NCBI RefSeq assembly: GCF_023101665.1 | Contig: NZ_CP082161.1 | Coordinates: 2,480,001 to 2,544,000, forward strand | Origin: Bradyrhizobium sp. 195 | GTDB taxonomy: Bacteria > Pseudomonadota > Alphaproteobacteria > Rhizobiales > Xanthobacteraceae | Length of the DNA stretch: 64,000 bases | Direction of reading: 5' to 3' | Shown: positions 16,782 to 24,800 of the stretch, piece after piece | Layout: the number at the start of each line of letters is the position of its first letter | How positions within the stretch are numbered: position 1 is the stretch's first letter | The notes under the pieces: generated by a model | The model's database searches: none | What the model was told of the DNA's origin: nothing | The model's input: only the letters and a program-made list of their open reading frames with translations | Position numbers and translations under genes: made by a program

Positions 16782-16818
16782 GCTACGATACGTAGCATTA
16801 CAGATCGTAGCCTATAAT
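16782..16818 (+). promoter_or_regulatory. Operator-like dyad and -10 box before the DUF1800 gene
   Basis: GCTAC-N5-GTAGC (16782-16796) sits inside a longer near-palindrome AATGCTACGATACGTAGCATT and is followed by TTACA (16798-16802). A perfect TATAAT at 16813-16818 places the dyad over the -35 region, a classic repression geometry. The start codon is only 13 bases after TATAAT, so the leader is very short. The dyad matches the one upstream of blaI. Confidence 0.6.
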
Positions 16819-16830
16819 CGGGCATTCGCC

Positions 16831-18297
16831 ATGAGCAATTCCGCAAAGGCCGACGCTGTGCTGGCGCTGCATCGCTTCGGATTGGGACCGCGGCCGGGAT
16901 CGATTGCCGCGCTCGGGAGCGACCCGCGCGGGGCGTTGATCGCCGAGCTCGACCGGCCGCTCACGCTGAGTGCTGCAGCCAGCCTTCCCGCCAGCGCAAA
17001 GGCCTATCGCACCGTGGCCGACGCCAATGCCCGGCGGACGGCGCGGGCCAAGCAGGCGCAGCAGCAGGCCAAGAAGCAGCAGATGGCGTCGGCATCGAGC
17101 GATCAGGCCCAGGCGCAGCCCGAGGGGCAAGCACAGGGCTATGCCCAGGAGAAGGATGCTGCCGAGATGGCGGCCAAGCAGGCGGCTGACGCCATTCCCG
17201 ATCCCGGACGTCCGATCTATCTGCAGGAGGCCAAGCTGCGCACGGAAGCCGCGCTCGCGGCCGAGAGCGGCTTTGCTGAGCGGCTGGTCTGGTTCTGGTC
17301 CAATCATTTCTGCATCTCGGCCAACAAGATCCAGAGCATGTCCGGCGCCTATGAGCGCGAAGCGGTCCGCGCCAATACGCTCGGCCGCTTTGTCGACCTG
17401 CTGCAGGCCGTCGAGGGCCACCCGGCCATGCTGTTCTATCTCGATAATCTGGAATCGATGGGCGCCAACTCGGTCGCAGGCATCAATCGCAACCGCGGTC
17501 TCAACGAGAACATCGCACGCGAGATCATGGAGCTGCACACGCTCGGTGTGCGCACGGGCTACACCCAGGACGACGTCATCAGCTTCGCCAACGTCATGAC
17601 CGGCTGGACACTGGTGCCGCCGGGCGCCGATCCCCAGCATGGCGGGGAGTTCACCTTCAATCCGCGGCTGCATGAGCCCGGCGGACAGACCGTGCTCGGC
17701 AAACGCTACGAGCAGGACGATGCCGAACAGGGCCGCGCCGTGCTGCGCGACCTCGCAGCGCATCCGGCGACCGCGACCCACGTCGCGACCAAGCTCGCGC
17801 GCCATTTCGTCGCCGACGAGCCGCCGCCGGCGCTCGTCGAGCAGATGGCGAAGACTTTTCGCGACACCGAGGGCGATCTCAAGCAGGTCGCGATCGCGAT
17901 GGTGTCGTCGGACGAGTCCTGGCGCGCGCCGCCGTCGAAGCTGAAGCGTCCCGGCGAATGGGTCGTCGGCCTGGCGCGCGCGACCGGCATCACCCAGGTC
18001 GATCCGGTCCGCTTCACCGGCGGCCAGGAGCTGCTCGGCGAACCGCTGTGGCGTCCGTCCGCGCCAAAAGGCTATCCGGATGACGAGGCGAGCTGGATCG
18101 ACGGCGTCGGCCGGCGGCTCGACGTCGCCAACAATGTTGCCGAGCGCATCAGCGGCATGGCCGATCCGCAAGCCATCATCGAGGATGTCTTCGCATCGCA
18201 GATCGCGAGCGAGGTGAAGCAGGCCGTCGGCCGCGCCGAGAGCCGGCAGCAGGCGCTGGCGTTGCTGTTCATGTCGGCGGATTTTCAGAGGAGGTGA
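16831..18297 (+). CDS. DUF1800 family protein
   Basis: A 488-aa protein of the DUF1800 family, whose function is unknown. Typical motifs are ALHRFGLGPRPG near the start, RLVWFWSNHFCIS, NENIAREIMELHTLGV and DVISFANVMTGWT. Residues about 65-125 are a Q/A/K-rich low-complexity insert. It precedes a DUF1501 gene with overlapping or near-overlapping starts, the usual pairing for these two families. Its upstream region carries the BlaI-type dyad, which suggests control by the neighbouring repressor. Confidence 0.9.
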   Translation: MSNSAKADAVLALHRFGLGPRPGSIAALGSDPRGALIAELDRPLTLSAAASLPASAKAYRTVADANARRTARAKQAQQQAKKQQMASASSDQAQAQPEGQAQGYAQEKDAAEMAAKQAADAIPDPGRPIYLQEAKLRTEAALAAESGFAERLVWFWSNHFCISANKIQSMSGAYEREAVRANTLGRFVDLLQAVEGHPAMLFYLDNLESMGANSVAGINRNRGLNENIAREIMELHTLGVRTGYTQDDVISFANVMTGWTLVPPGADPQHGGEFTFNPRLHEPGGQTVLGKRYEQDDAEQGRAVLRDLAAHPATATHVATKLARHFVADEPPPALVEQMAKTFRDTEGDLKQVAIAMVSSDESWRAPPSKLKRPGEWVVGLARATGITQVDPVRFTGGQELLGEPLWRPSAPKGYPDDEASWIDGVGRRLDVANNVAERISGMADPQAIIEDVFASQIASEVKQAVGRAESRQQALALLFMSADFQRR

Positions 18298-18299
18298 GC

Positions 18300-19550
18300 A
18301 TGGGCTTCGTCAATCACCTGCCGACGCGACGCGAGCTTCTGGTCGGTTCCGGCGCGCTGTTCGCGTGGAGCCAGATGCCCAGGATCGCGCGCGCCGAAGG
18401 ACGCGATCCGCGCCTGCTCGTCATCGTCCTGCGCGGCGCGCTCGACGGCCTCGGCGCAGTCGCACCGGTCGGCGATCCCGACTGGATCTCGTTGCGCGGC
18501 GATCGCGCGCTGGTGCTGGACGGCAAGCCGCCGGCGCTGCCGCTTGATGCCTTCTTCGCGCTCAATCCGGCGATGCCGAACCTGCACCGGCTCTACAAGA
18601 GCGGGAAGGCCGCGATCGTCCATGCCACGGCGACGCCCTATCGAGAGCGTTCGCATTTCGACGGCCAGGACGTGCTGGAGAGCGGCTTCAGCAAGCCGGG
18701 CGCGACCGCGTCAGGCTGGCTCAACCGCGCGCTGCTTTCGCTGGAAGGGGGTGGCCGCGTCGATCCGCGCGGCAGCCGTGCGCTCGGCATCGGCTCGGTG
18801 ACGCCGCTGGTGGTGCGCGGCTCCGCGCCTGTGATGACATGGGTCCCGCAGAGGCTTCTGCCGGCGAGTGAGGACACGCAGAGCCGCCTGCTCGATCTAT
18901 ACCAGCACACCGACCCGAAGCTTGCCACCGTGCTCCAGACGCGCATGAAGCTCGCTTCGCTCAGCGCGGCACCCAGCATGGGCGAAGCGACGTCGGACGA
19001 TCCGACCTTGGCGCCGCCGGGGATCGCGCGCGTGCGCGCCTACTTCGCCGAAGCCGCCGGCACCGCCGCGCGCTATCTCGCCAAGCCCGACGGCCCGCGC
19101 GTCGGCGCGATGGGCTTCGTGGGGTGGGATACGCACATCGCGGAAGGCGCGGCCTCGGGCCAGCTCTACAATCTGCTCGGAGCGCTCGACGGCGCTTTCG
19201 CCGCGATCGAGACCAACATGGGCGAGGCATGGAAGGAGACTGTGGTCGCCGTGGTCACCGAGTTCGGGCGCACTGCGCGCATCAATGGCACGCAAGGCAC
19301 CGATCACGGCACGGGTACGGTCGCCTTCCTGATCGGCGGCGGGCTCGCCGGCGGTCGCGTCATTGCGGACTGGCCAGGGCTGAAGCCGGCGCAACTGTTC
19401 GAGGATCGCGACCTCAAGCCGACCACCGATCTGCGCGCGGTGCTGAAGGGCCTGTTGAGGGATCATTTGCGCGTTGAGGAAAAGGTCCTCGCCGAGACGG
19501 TCTTCCCCGGCAGCGCCGACCTCAAACCGATGGGAGGCCTCGTGGCCTAG
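18300..19550 (+). CDS. DUF1501 domain protein (sulfatase-like fold), exported
   Basis: A 416-aa protein of the DUF1501 family, related to alkaline phosphatase/sulfatase-fold proteins. It begins with a Tat-like signal (TRRELLVGSGALFAWSQMP). Core motifs are LLVIVLRGALDGL, RSHFDGQDVLESG, TEFGRTARINGTQGTDHGTG and GGGLAGG. ATG 18300 is chosen with AGAGGAGGTG in front; GTG 18294 overlapping the upstream stop is an alternative. It pairs with DUF1800 in one operon. Activity is unknown. Confidence 0.9.
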   Translation: MGFVNHLPTRRELLVGSGALFAWSQMPRIARAEGRDPRLLVIVLRGALDGLGAVAPVGDPDWISLRGDRALVLDGKPPALPLDAFFALNPAMPNLHRLYKSGKAAIVHATATPYRERSHFDGQDVLESGFSKPGATASGWLNRALLSLEGGGRVDPRGSRALGIGSVTPLVVRGSAPVMTWVPQRLLPASEDTQSRLLDLYQHTDPKLATVLQTRMKLASLSAAPSMGEATSDDPTLAPPGIARVRAYFAEAAGTAARYLAKPDGPRVGAMGFVGWDTHIAEGAASGQLYNLLGALDGAFAAIETNMGEAWKETVVAVVTEFGRTARINGTQGTDHGTGTVAFLIGGGLAGGRVIADWPGLKPAQLFEDRDLKPTTDLRAVLKGLLRDHLRVEEKVLAETVFPGSADLKPMGGLVA

Positions 19551-19556
19551 AGAGCG

Positions 19557-19712
19557 ATGTGCACACTGACGCAACGCGAGCTCGATTTCCTCGCCAGCTT
19601 GAAGACGAGCTGGCGAAAGCTCTATTGGCGCGAATTCGCGCGCATCCTCAGGGAATATGCCGAGTCCGGCGAGGCTCGTGCCGAGATCTGCCGGGCATCG
19701 GAGCGGATGTAA
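19557..19712 (+). CDS. Small 51-aa hypothetical protein
   Basis: Reading frame MCTLTQRELDFLASLKTSWR continuing to ICRASERM, 6 bases after the DUF1501 stop. It is charged and probably helical (KLYWREFARILREYAESG). The base use resembles neighbouring genes and it fits between two genes of the same strand, but the ribosome-binding site is weak. Not recognised. Confidence 0.45.
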   Translation: MCTLTQRELDFLASLKTSWRKLYWREFARILREYAESGEARAEICRASERM

Positions 19713-19725
19713 GCGGGAGGCTCGA

Positions 19726-20895
19726 ATGAGGCGGCGCCAATTCATTTCGCTCCTCGGGGGAGCCGCACTGGCGCCGCTTTCGGCCTTGCCGGTCGGCGCG
19801 AACCCATCCGCCGGCTGCGGCGGTCCGCTCGTGCGGGACGACGGCTGGCCGGTCGGTTCCGTCGATGACAACAGTCTCGTCAATCGCGAGGCGCTGTGCG
19901 GGATGGCCGATCGCCTCGCCTCGAGCGATGCCAACATCCATGCCGTGCTGGTCGCCCGCAATGGCAAGCTGGTGTTCGAGCACTACTTCAGGGGAGCCGA
20001 CGAGATACCCGGCCGTATTTTCGGCCGCCGCGTGGAGAACGTCGCCTTTGATGCCGATACGCTGCACAACATGAAATCGGTGTCGAAGAGCGTTGCGTCA
20101 CTCGCAGTCGGGATCGCGATCGACCGGGGGCTGATACGCAGCGTCGACGAACCGATCTTCAGCTTTTTTCCCGAGCTGTCCGACTTGCGTTCCCCCGAAA
20201 AGGACCGCATCCGGCTGGCACACGCGCTCACCATGTCGATGGGGCTGAAGTGGATCGAAGCGACGCCCACAACGGGAGACGACGACAACGACGAGCAGCG
20301 CATGCATATGGCATGGGATCCGTGCCGTTACGTTCTCGGTCTTCCCATGACTGCCGCGGCGGGAAAGGAGTTCTTCTATAACACCGGCGCGCTCACGCTG
20401 GTGTCGGCCATCATCCGCAAGGCGACCGGCCGTCCCCTCGATGACTTTGCGCGTGAGACGTTGTTCGAACCTCTGGGGATCACCGGCACGGCGTGGGGTC
20501 GGTACAGGGGGGATACCGACGCCGGAGGGGGATTGCGCCTGCGGCCACGCGACATGGCCAAGATCGGCCAGCTCGTCCTTGCGGGCGGCCGCTGGCACGA
20601 CCGCCAGATCGTTTCCAAGGCATGGATCGACGCTTCCACGGCAGAGAAGATCAAGGCGACCGACGATCAATCCTACGGATATTTATGGTGGCGTGGCCAG
20701 GCGCGGCTCAACGACCGGAAGGTGAACTGGATCGGCGCGCTGGGTCGTGGCGGGCAGTCGATCCGCATCGTCCCCGAACTCGATCTCGTCGTCGCGGTGA
20801 CTGCGGGTTACTATCAGGACTACAGCCCGCAAGCGTTTCGATTGCAGTTCGGCGTATTCCGCGACGCCTTGCGCGCGATCCCGCCACCGGCCTGA
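19726..20895 (+). CDS. Tat-exported serine hydrolase, class C beta-lactamase family
   Basis: A 389-aa periplasmic hydrolase of the beta-lactamase/penicillin-binding-protein fold. A twin-arginine signal (MRRRQFISLLGGAALAPL) is followed by the serine motif S-V-S-K in MKSVSKSVASLAVGIA. FFYNTGALTL occupies the place of the YxN motif, and GRGGQ serves as the third box. Start ATG 19726 has GGGAGG upstream. As a neighbour of a BlaI/M56 pair it could be a target or effector, but no BlaI-like dyad was seen directly in front. The substrate could be a peptide, ester or beta-lactam. Confidence 0.85.
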   Translation: MRRRQFISLLGGAALAPLSALPVGANPSAGCGGPLVRDDGWPVGSVDDNSLVNREALCGMADRLASSDANIHAVLVARNGKLVFEHYFRGADEIPGRIFGRRVENVAFDADTLHNMKSVSKSVASLAVGIAIDRGLIRSVDEPIFSFFPELSDLRSPEKDRIRLAHALTMSMGLKWIEATPTTGDDDNDEQRMHMAWDPCRYVLGLPMTAAAGKEFFYNTGALTLVSAIIRKATGRPLDDFARETLFEPLGITGTAWGRYRGDTDAGGGLRLRPRDMAKIGQLVLAGGRWHDRQIVSKAWIDASTAEKIKATDDQSYGYLWWRGQARLNDRKVNWIGALGRGGQSIRIVPELDLVVAVTAGYYQDYSPQAFRLQFGVFRDALRAIPPPA

Positions 20896-20936
20896 GCTGG
20901 GCCGGTCGCCCTCTCTGTGCCGATTCAGGACAGGGA

Positions 20937-20956
20937 CTGTGATGGAATCGTCACAG
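20937..20956. promoter_or_regulatory. Palindrome CTGTGA-N8-TCACAG before rlpA
   Basis: Perfect 6-base arms surround an 8-base centre, about 100 bases before the RlpA start. It resembles a CRP-type half-site pair but with N8 instead of N6, so a CRP/FNR call is not supported. It could be an operator for another dimeric regulator. Confidence 0.3.
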
Positions 20957-21053
20957 CTGACGCGAAACGGCGGCGGCCCCAGGCCTGCTTTTGTTCCGAC
21001 AAGGTTCTGCCCTCATTGCCCACCGAAAATCGGGTCGTTCGGAGGGGCGTACC

Positions 21054-21572
21054 ATGTCTCGCATTGCACGTGCCGAAACTGCCCGGATTTCCTTCGCAAC
21101 CTCGTGCCGGCTGTTGCTCGCCATCGCCGGCGCCGCCTCGCTTGCCGCCTGCGCGCAATCGCCGGTCGGCCGCCAGAAGGCCGATCTCGCCGGCGCCAGC
21201 CGGCAGGCCGCGGTCGAGCGCCCGCACCGTGTGGCGGCGCTGCACCCACGCCCGATCAGCCGGGCGCGCGTCCCCGTCCGTGACGCAAAGCAGACCGCGT
21301 CGCATGGCGTCGCCAGCTTCTATTCCGATACGGAGACCGCGAGCGGCGAGCGGTTCGACAAGAACGAGTTGACCGCGGCGCATCCCACCCTGCCATTCGG
21401 CACCAAGTTGCGCGTCACCGATACCAACTCCGGTCGCTTCGTCACGGTCAGGGTCAACGATCGCGGTCCCTATGTTCGCGGGCGTGTGGTCGACGTTTCT
21501 CCCTCCGCGGCCGAGGCGCTCGGCATGGTCGACAAGGGCATCACCAATGTCAGGCTGGACGTCGTGCAATGA
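21054..21572 (+). CDS. rlpA: RlpA-like septal/cell-wall lipoprotein
   Basis: A 172-aa outer-membrane lipoprotein candidate. The lipobox LAAC follows a hydrophobic N-terminal stretch. The C-terminal double-psi beta-barrel has SHGVASFYSDTETASGERFD, LPFGTKLRVTDTNSGR and VRVNDRGPYVRGRVVDVS, the signature of RlpA lytic transglycosylases. There is no SPOR domain, as in short alphaproteobacterial forms. Start ATG 21054 has GGAGGGG upstream. Confidence 0.88.
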   Translation: MSRIARAETARISFATSCRLLLAIAGAASLAACAQSPVGRQKADLAGASRQAAVERPHRVAALHPRPISRARVPVRDAKQTASHGVASFYSDTETASGERFDKNELTAAHPTLPFGTKLRVTDTNSGRFVTVRVNDRGPYVRGRVVDVSPSAAEALGMVDKGITNVRLDVVQ

Positions 21573-21661
21573 GCTCCCGCCAGCGCGGCGCTTAACCGGC
21601 TGTTAGTTGCTCTGTCGCACCATACCTGTCCAACAATTCTGGGCTTTCGGGGAGGCGGCGC

Positions 21662-21817
21662 TTGAACACGATCCAGTATCTCGAAGATCAGGCGGCGCGC
21701 GCCGAGCGGCTCGCCAAACGGATCACGGATACGCTGACGATCGAAAAGCTCCTGAGCTTCGCCGGCGAGCGCCGCCGCGAGATCGAGGTCATCGCCGGCA
21801 AGCACCGCAGCGCATAA
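21662..21817 (+). CDS. Small 51-aa hypothetical protein
   Basis: TTG-started frame reading NTIQYLEDQAARAERLAKR and ending IEVIAGKHRSA, preceded by GGGGAGGCGG. The charged heptad-like composition suggests one long helix. Similar short proteins are familiar from Bradyrhizobium (from memory). Function unknown. Confidence 0.55.
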   Translation: MNTIQYLEDQAARAERLAKRITDTLTIEKLLSFAGERRREIEVIAGKHRSA

Positions 21818-21863
21818 CCCCGCGTTCCATGCTCTGACTGCATTCGCCTTCGCTGCGAGGCGC

Positions 21864-21888
21864 GGAACTTCTCTTTTCTCCGGGCGTC
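21864..21888 (+). promoter_or_regulatory. Candidate EcfG-type promoter (GGAAC-N16-CGTC)
   Basis: GGAAC at 21864-21868 and CGTC at 21885-21888 are separated by 16 bases, one mismatch from the EcfG consensus GGAAC-N16/17-CGTT. The following start codon is 29 bases downstream, matching the other candidates in this window. Confidence 0.4.
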
Positions 21889-21916
21889 ATTCCCGGCGAT
21901 ACGAGAGGAGGACATC

Positions 21917-22003
21917 ATGGGTTTTGGACGAGGTGCTTTGCTTTGGTTGCTTGGCGTGCCGCTGCCGATCGTTTTGCTCCTGGCATTGTTCTGGCACCAT
22001 TGA
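21917..22003 (+). CDS. 28-aa single-span membrane peptide
   Basis: Reads MGFGRGALLWLLGVPLPIVL then LLALFWHH. One hydrophobic helix spans nearly its whole length. The ribosome-binding site GAGGAGGA is strong and well placed, and an EcfG-like promoter lies upstream. The pattern (GRGALLWLLGVPLP) is one I associate with tiny conserved Bradyrhizobiaceae membrane peptides. Function unknown. Confidence 0.65.
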   Translation: MGFGRGALLWLLGVPLPIVLLLALFWHH

Positions 22004-22090
22004 GCATTAGGCGATTCACACGAAAAGCGCCGCGGAAGCGGTGCTTTTTGTTGCCTGCGATCTGAGTGTCGTTGGTGCGACGACGCGCGA

Positions 22091-22405
22091 TCAGCTGTGG
22101 CTCTCGACGAAGTCGCTGAGATAGTCGGGCATCGTCGTGCCGTCGATATCGCAGCGCGCCCGGATCTCGCCGGCGACATCGGTCGAGATGTCCTTCATCC
22201 AGTGTTCGAGCGTGTTGAACGAAATCACCTTGATGGGGTCGTTGAAGCAGCCAGCGACGAGCTCGCCGATCGTGGCTTCGAGATCGCTCCGTTCGATGCG
22301 AATCTCCGTCGCCTCGTCGAGGCGATCGATGACCACGAACAGGGTCTGATCTGCGCCATAGGGCACGACAGGAGGGGGCACGCCAACTTCAAGCATCTGA
22401 GGCAC
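22091..22405 (-). CDS. 104-aa hypothetical protein, likely stress-induced
   Basis: An acidic cytosolic protein (LFVVIDRLDEATEIRIERSD, AGEIRARCDIDGTTMPDYLS) of unknown family. GTG 22405 has AAGG five bases upstream; ATG 22396 is an alternative start. A perfect EcfG-type promoter lies 28 bases in front of the start, so expression under general stress is likely. Confidence 0.65.
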   Translation of the reverse strand: MPQMLEVGVPPPVVPYGADQTLFVVIDRLDEATEIRIERSDLEATIGELVAGCFNDPIKVISFNTLEHWMKDISTDVAGEIRARCDIDGTTMPDYLSDFVESHS

Positions 22406-22432
22406 TCACGCCTTGGCTTCCGATCTTCCGAC

Positions 22433-22458
22433 AACGGGAAAAACCGGACAAAGGTTCC
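22433..22458 (-). promoter_or_regulatory. EcfG-type promoter (GGAAC-N17-CGTT)
   Basis: On the minus strand, -35 GGAAC is at 22454-22458 and -10 CGTT at 22433-22436, exactly 17 bases apart. This is a full match to the alphaproteobacterial general stress sigma consensus. It reads toward the 104-aa gene starting at 22405. Confidence 0.65.
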
Positions 22459-22634
22459 AATCGCAGCGCGGGAATATCTCCCGGCGATCGCGAGACTAAT
22501 GCTTGTCCGCGGAAAGCTGCTTCCGTGCGATAAAAGCGGCAGACTTCGCGAACCTGTTCGCCAAATCCTGTTCGCAAAGTCATTCATCCGTCGACTGGCC
22601 CCGCCCGCGTGGCGGGGTCATTTTTCGGCAGTGC

Positions 22635-22901
22635 CTACTGCCTGCAGATGTCGACCGAGAATTCGCCGTTGCGGATGCGGCCGGGAAAGCCCTCGACGAA
22701 CTTGGCGACCGCGTCCTCGCCATAGGTGCCGACGAGCTCGGCAAAGGCTGCAAACAGACTCGCCTGCGCCAGGCAGTCGCCGTCGACGCCGTCATGGCGC
22801 GCCTCGGCCCAGGCCTCGTTGAGATAGCTCAGTGCGGCCTGCTTCTGCTCGTGATCGGGCAGCGGCGCGCGTGCGGGGGCGTAGGAAATCGGCTGGCTCA
22901 T
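22635..22901 (-). CDS. 88-aa conserved hypothetical protein
   Basis: A small soluble protein (SYLNEAWAEARHDGVDGDCL, FAAFAELVGTYGEDAVAKFV) of helical character. Not assigned to a known domain. It stands alone between the 104-aa gene and a palindromic repeat, all on the same strand. Start ATG 22901 is the first in frame. Confidence 0.7.
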   Translation of the reverse strand: MSQPISYAPARAPLPDHEQKQAALSYLNEAWAEARHDGVDGDCLAQASLFAAFAELVGTYGEDAVAKFVEGFPGRIRNGEFSVDICRQ

Positions 22902-23063
22902 GAAACTCGATCAGGGCTGGGGCGCGATCCACGGCGATGCGCTGTGCGAGAGGTGTAGCACGGGCGTTAACGGCCGCTAGGCCACATCTTTAAGAACGGT
23001 TAACGGCTGTGAACAAACTCCATGACAGAGTTCCCGGCGCGCGCACGCGTCGATCCTCTCTCT

Positions 23064-23165
23064 CGTCATTCCGGGGCGCGCGCAGCGCGAACCCGGAATC
23101 CATCGCGCTACAGAGTCGGTGGATGAATGGATTCCGGGCTCTCGCTTCGCGAGCCCCGGAATGAC
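23064..23165. repeat. Palindromic repeat (CGTCATTCCGGGGC type)
   Basis: Outer arms CGTCATTCCGGGGC and GCCCCGGAATGAC face each other, and inner arms CCCGGAATCCAT and ATGGATTCCGGG continue the fold. It fills the gap between convergent-free minus-strand genes and could form a roughly 100-base cruciform or hairpin. Confidence 0.75.
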
Positions 23166-23178
23166 ACGTGGAGAGAGA

Positions 23179-23556
23179 TCAGTTCGCGTAGCGCGCCGTC
23201 AGATCGCGCGAGATCTTCGAGCCTTCCTCGATATAGCGGCGGATCGCCACCGTCGCCGCCGGCGTGCAGCTCCGGTAGGTCTGTTGAAAGCCGTTATAGC
23301 CGCGATTGAAGCCGGCGATCATGCGCGTGCGGCGCTCGCCGGAAGGGGTTTCGGCATCGATCAGCGCCTGCATCTCGTTGCGCCATTTGTTGCCCTCGTT
23401 GGCTCCGCAGATGCCGCGCAGGTAGTGCAGCCCGCCGAGGATCTCCGCCAGTCGCTGCAAATCGCCGTCAAACGGCGCCGCCACGTCCTGGGCCCTCGTG
23501 GGCCCGGAGGCGCAGGCGAGAATGAGAGCAAAAATGGCGAGAAATCGCGTGGACAT
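23179..23556 (-). CDS. Secreted TIGR02301-like protein
   Basis: A 125-aa protein with a signal peptide (MSTRFLAIFALILACASGP, cut near TRAQ). The mature part has LQRLAEILGGLHYLRGICG, NKWRNEMQALIDAE, RRTRMIAGFNRGYNGFQQTY and CTPAATVAIRRY, the pattern of the TIGR02301 family of small exported alphaproteobacterial proteins of unknown function. Two cysteines could form a disulfide. The start at 23556 excludes an upstream extension that only reads the repeat. Confidence 0.75.
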   Translation of the reverse strand: MSTRFLAIFALILACASGPTRAQDVAAPFDGDLQRLAEILGGLHYLRGICGANEGNKWRNEMQALIDAETPSGERRTRMIAGFNRGYNGFQQTYRSCTPAATVAIRRYIEEGSKISRDLTARYAN

Positions 23557-23611
23557 CGGCGGGCTGTATGCCTCTTCAAGGCTGGGGACGCAAGGCGGGG
23601 CAATCGGATGG

Positions 23612-23763
23612 TGCGCTCCCTCTCCCGCTTGCGGGGGAGGGTTGGGGAGGGGGTGTCTCCGCGGGCGAGAATCCCCCAAGAGGAGAAAGCCCTCACCCGT
23701 CGCGCACCGGCGCGCAATTGCGCTGCCGAACGCGCCGACCTCTCCCGCAGACGGGAGAGGTGC
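23612..23763. repeat. Palindromic repeat (CTCCCTCTCCCGCTTGCGGGGG family)
   Basis: Third member of the family seen at 13354 and 16551. It has a terminal hairpin at the left, CCCAAGAGGAGAAAGCCCTC in the centre and CTCTCCCGCAGACGGGAGAG at the right. It lies between two minus-strand genes. Confidence 0.7.
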
Positions 23764-23783
23764 AGCGGAGTTCGCGGCCGCTT

Positions 23784-24218
23784 CTATGCCCCGATCAGCC
23801 GCGCGGCGGACTGGATCACCTCGTCCAGCCCCCCGGTCAGCTTGAGGTCTCCGAGGCTGGCCAGGGCGTCGGGCGCGATCCAGCGGTAGTCGTCGAGCTC
23901 GTCGTTCAGGACCGGCTCACGGGCCACCCAGCGGGCAGCAAACGACATGATCAAATAATGGCCGGCTCCGCCCGCAGCCGGCAGCACCTCGCGCCAGCCG
24001 GCGAGGCCGACGATCGCGATGTCGAGCCCGGTTTCCTCGTCGACCTCGCGGCTCAGTGCCTGGTGCAGCGATTCGCCGAATTCGACCCGGCCGCCCGGGA
24101 GCGAATAGAAGCCCTTGGCGGGCGAGCGGGCGCGGCGGGTCAGCAGCACCTTGCCGTCGTGGAAAATGGCGGCGCTGACGGCGAGCTGGGGATGGGTGGG
24201 CTGGACGGCTGAAACCAT
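23784..24218 (-). CDS. NUDIX hydrolase
   Basis: A 144-aa cytosolic NUDIX enzyme. The Nudix box is complete: G-x5-E-x7-REVDEETGL in GRVEFGESLHQALSREVDEE. The length and the LPGGRVEFGE lead-in fit small ADP-ribose or nucleotide pyrophosphatases of the MutT type. It is the last of a minus-strand group after the 166-aa gene, with an 18-base gap. The substrate is not predictable. Confidence 0.88.
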   Translation of the reverse strand: MVSAVQPTHPQLAVSAAIFHDGKVLLTRRARSPAKGFYSLPGGRVEFGESLHQALSREVDEETGLDIAIVGLAGWREVLPAAGGAGHYLIMSFAARWVAREPVLNDELDDYRWIAPDALASLGDLKLTGGLDEVIQSAARLIGA

Positions 24219-24236
24219 TTTCTCAGAGGACCTGGC

Positions 24237-24737
24237 TCAGTTCGCCATGATGGTATCGACGTCCGCTTCGGCCCCGCCATGGATGATGCCGCCGCAAGCC
24301 GCGATCAGCGGCTTGACCCAGAGCGCGGCCTGCTCGGCGAGGCGGATGCGCGTCGTGTCCTTCTCGACCTCACGCATGGCCGAGCCGACCGCTGTCAGGA
24401 TCGAGGTCATGGTATCGGTGAGGTGGTCGAACTGGGCGCGGACGTTGGGATCGGCCTTCTCATAGGCTTCGATGGCGAGGTCGCGCGCCTTGAAGTTGGA
24501 GGCCGTGAAATGCTCGGCATAGGACAGTGGCGACCAGGTCAGAAAATCTTCCGCGCATTCGGGCATGTCCGGGACCATTTCCAGCAGCATCACGGCTTCA
24601 TTGAAATGGTTGAGATAGTCGGTGGCAAGCCCGGTCCGCGGGTTGATGTTGGCCACGCGCAGCCGCTCGGCCCAGGCGGAGGCCTCGGGGCCCGTCTGTA
24701 CGTGCGTCCGCGCGGGTTGGGAGGCCATTGAGCTCAT
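24237..24737 (-). CDS. 166-aa conserved hypothetical protein
   Basis: A mostly helical soluble protein (NHFNEAVMLLEMVPDMPECA, FLTWSPLSYAEHF, AAGG-like C-terminal CGGIIHGG). No family was recognised. It is transcribed divergently from the SOS-associated peptidase gene 63 bases away and precedes the NUDIX gene. ATG 24737 or the in-frame ATG at 24728 could be the start. Confidence 0.7.
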   Translation of the reverse strand: MSSMASQPARTHVQTGPEASAWAERLRVANINPRTGLATDYLNHFNEAVMLLEMVPDMPECAEDFLTWSPLSYAEHFTASNFKARDLAIEAYEKADPNVRAQFDHLTDTMTSILTAVGSAMREVEKDTTRIRLAEQAALWVKPLIAACGGIIHGGAEADVDTIMAN

Positions 24738-24800
24738 TCGCCGCAGTGTTAACGTTCGGGGTTAAAAGGACCTGAACGGACCCTATATAGACGCCTTGGG

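Noticed and set aside
20937..20956. CRP/FNR site call for TGTGA...TCACA
   Set aside because: The spacer is 8 bases instead of 6, so it was kept only as an unassigned palindrome.
24738..24800. LexA box before the SOS-associated peptidase gene
   Set aside because: No GTTC-N7-GTTC pair with correct spacing was found in the intergenic region.
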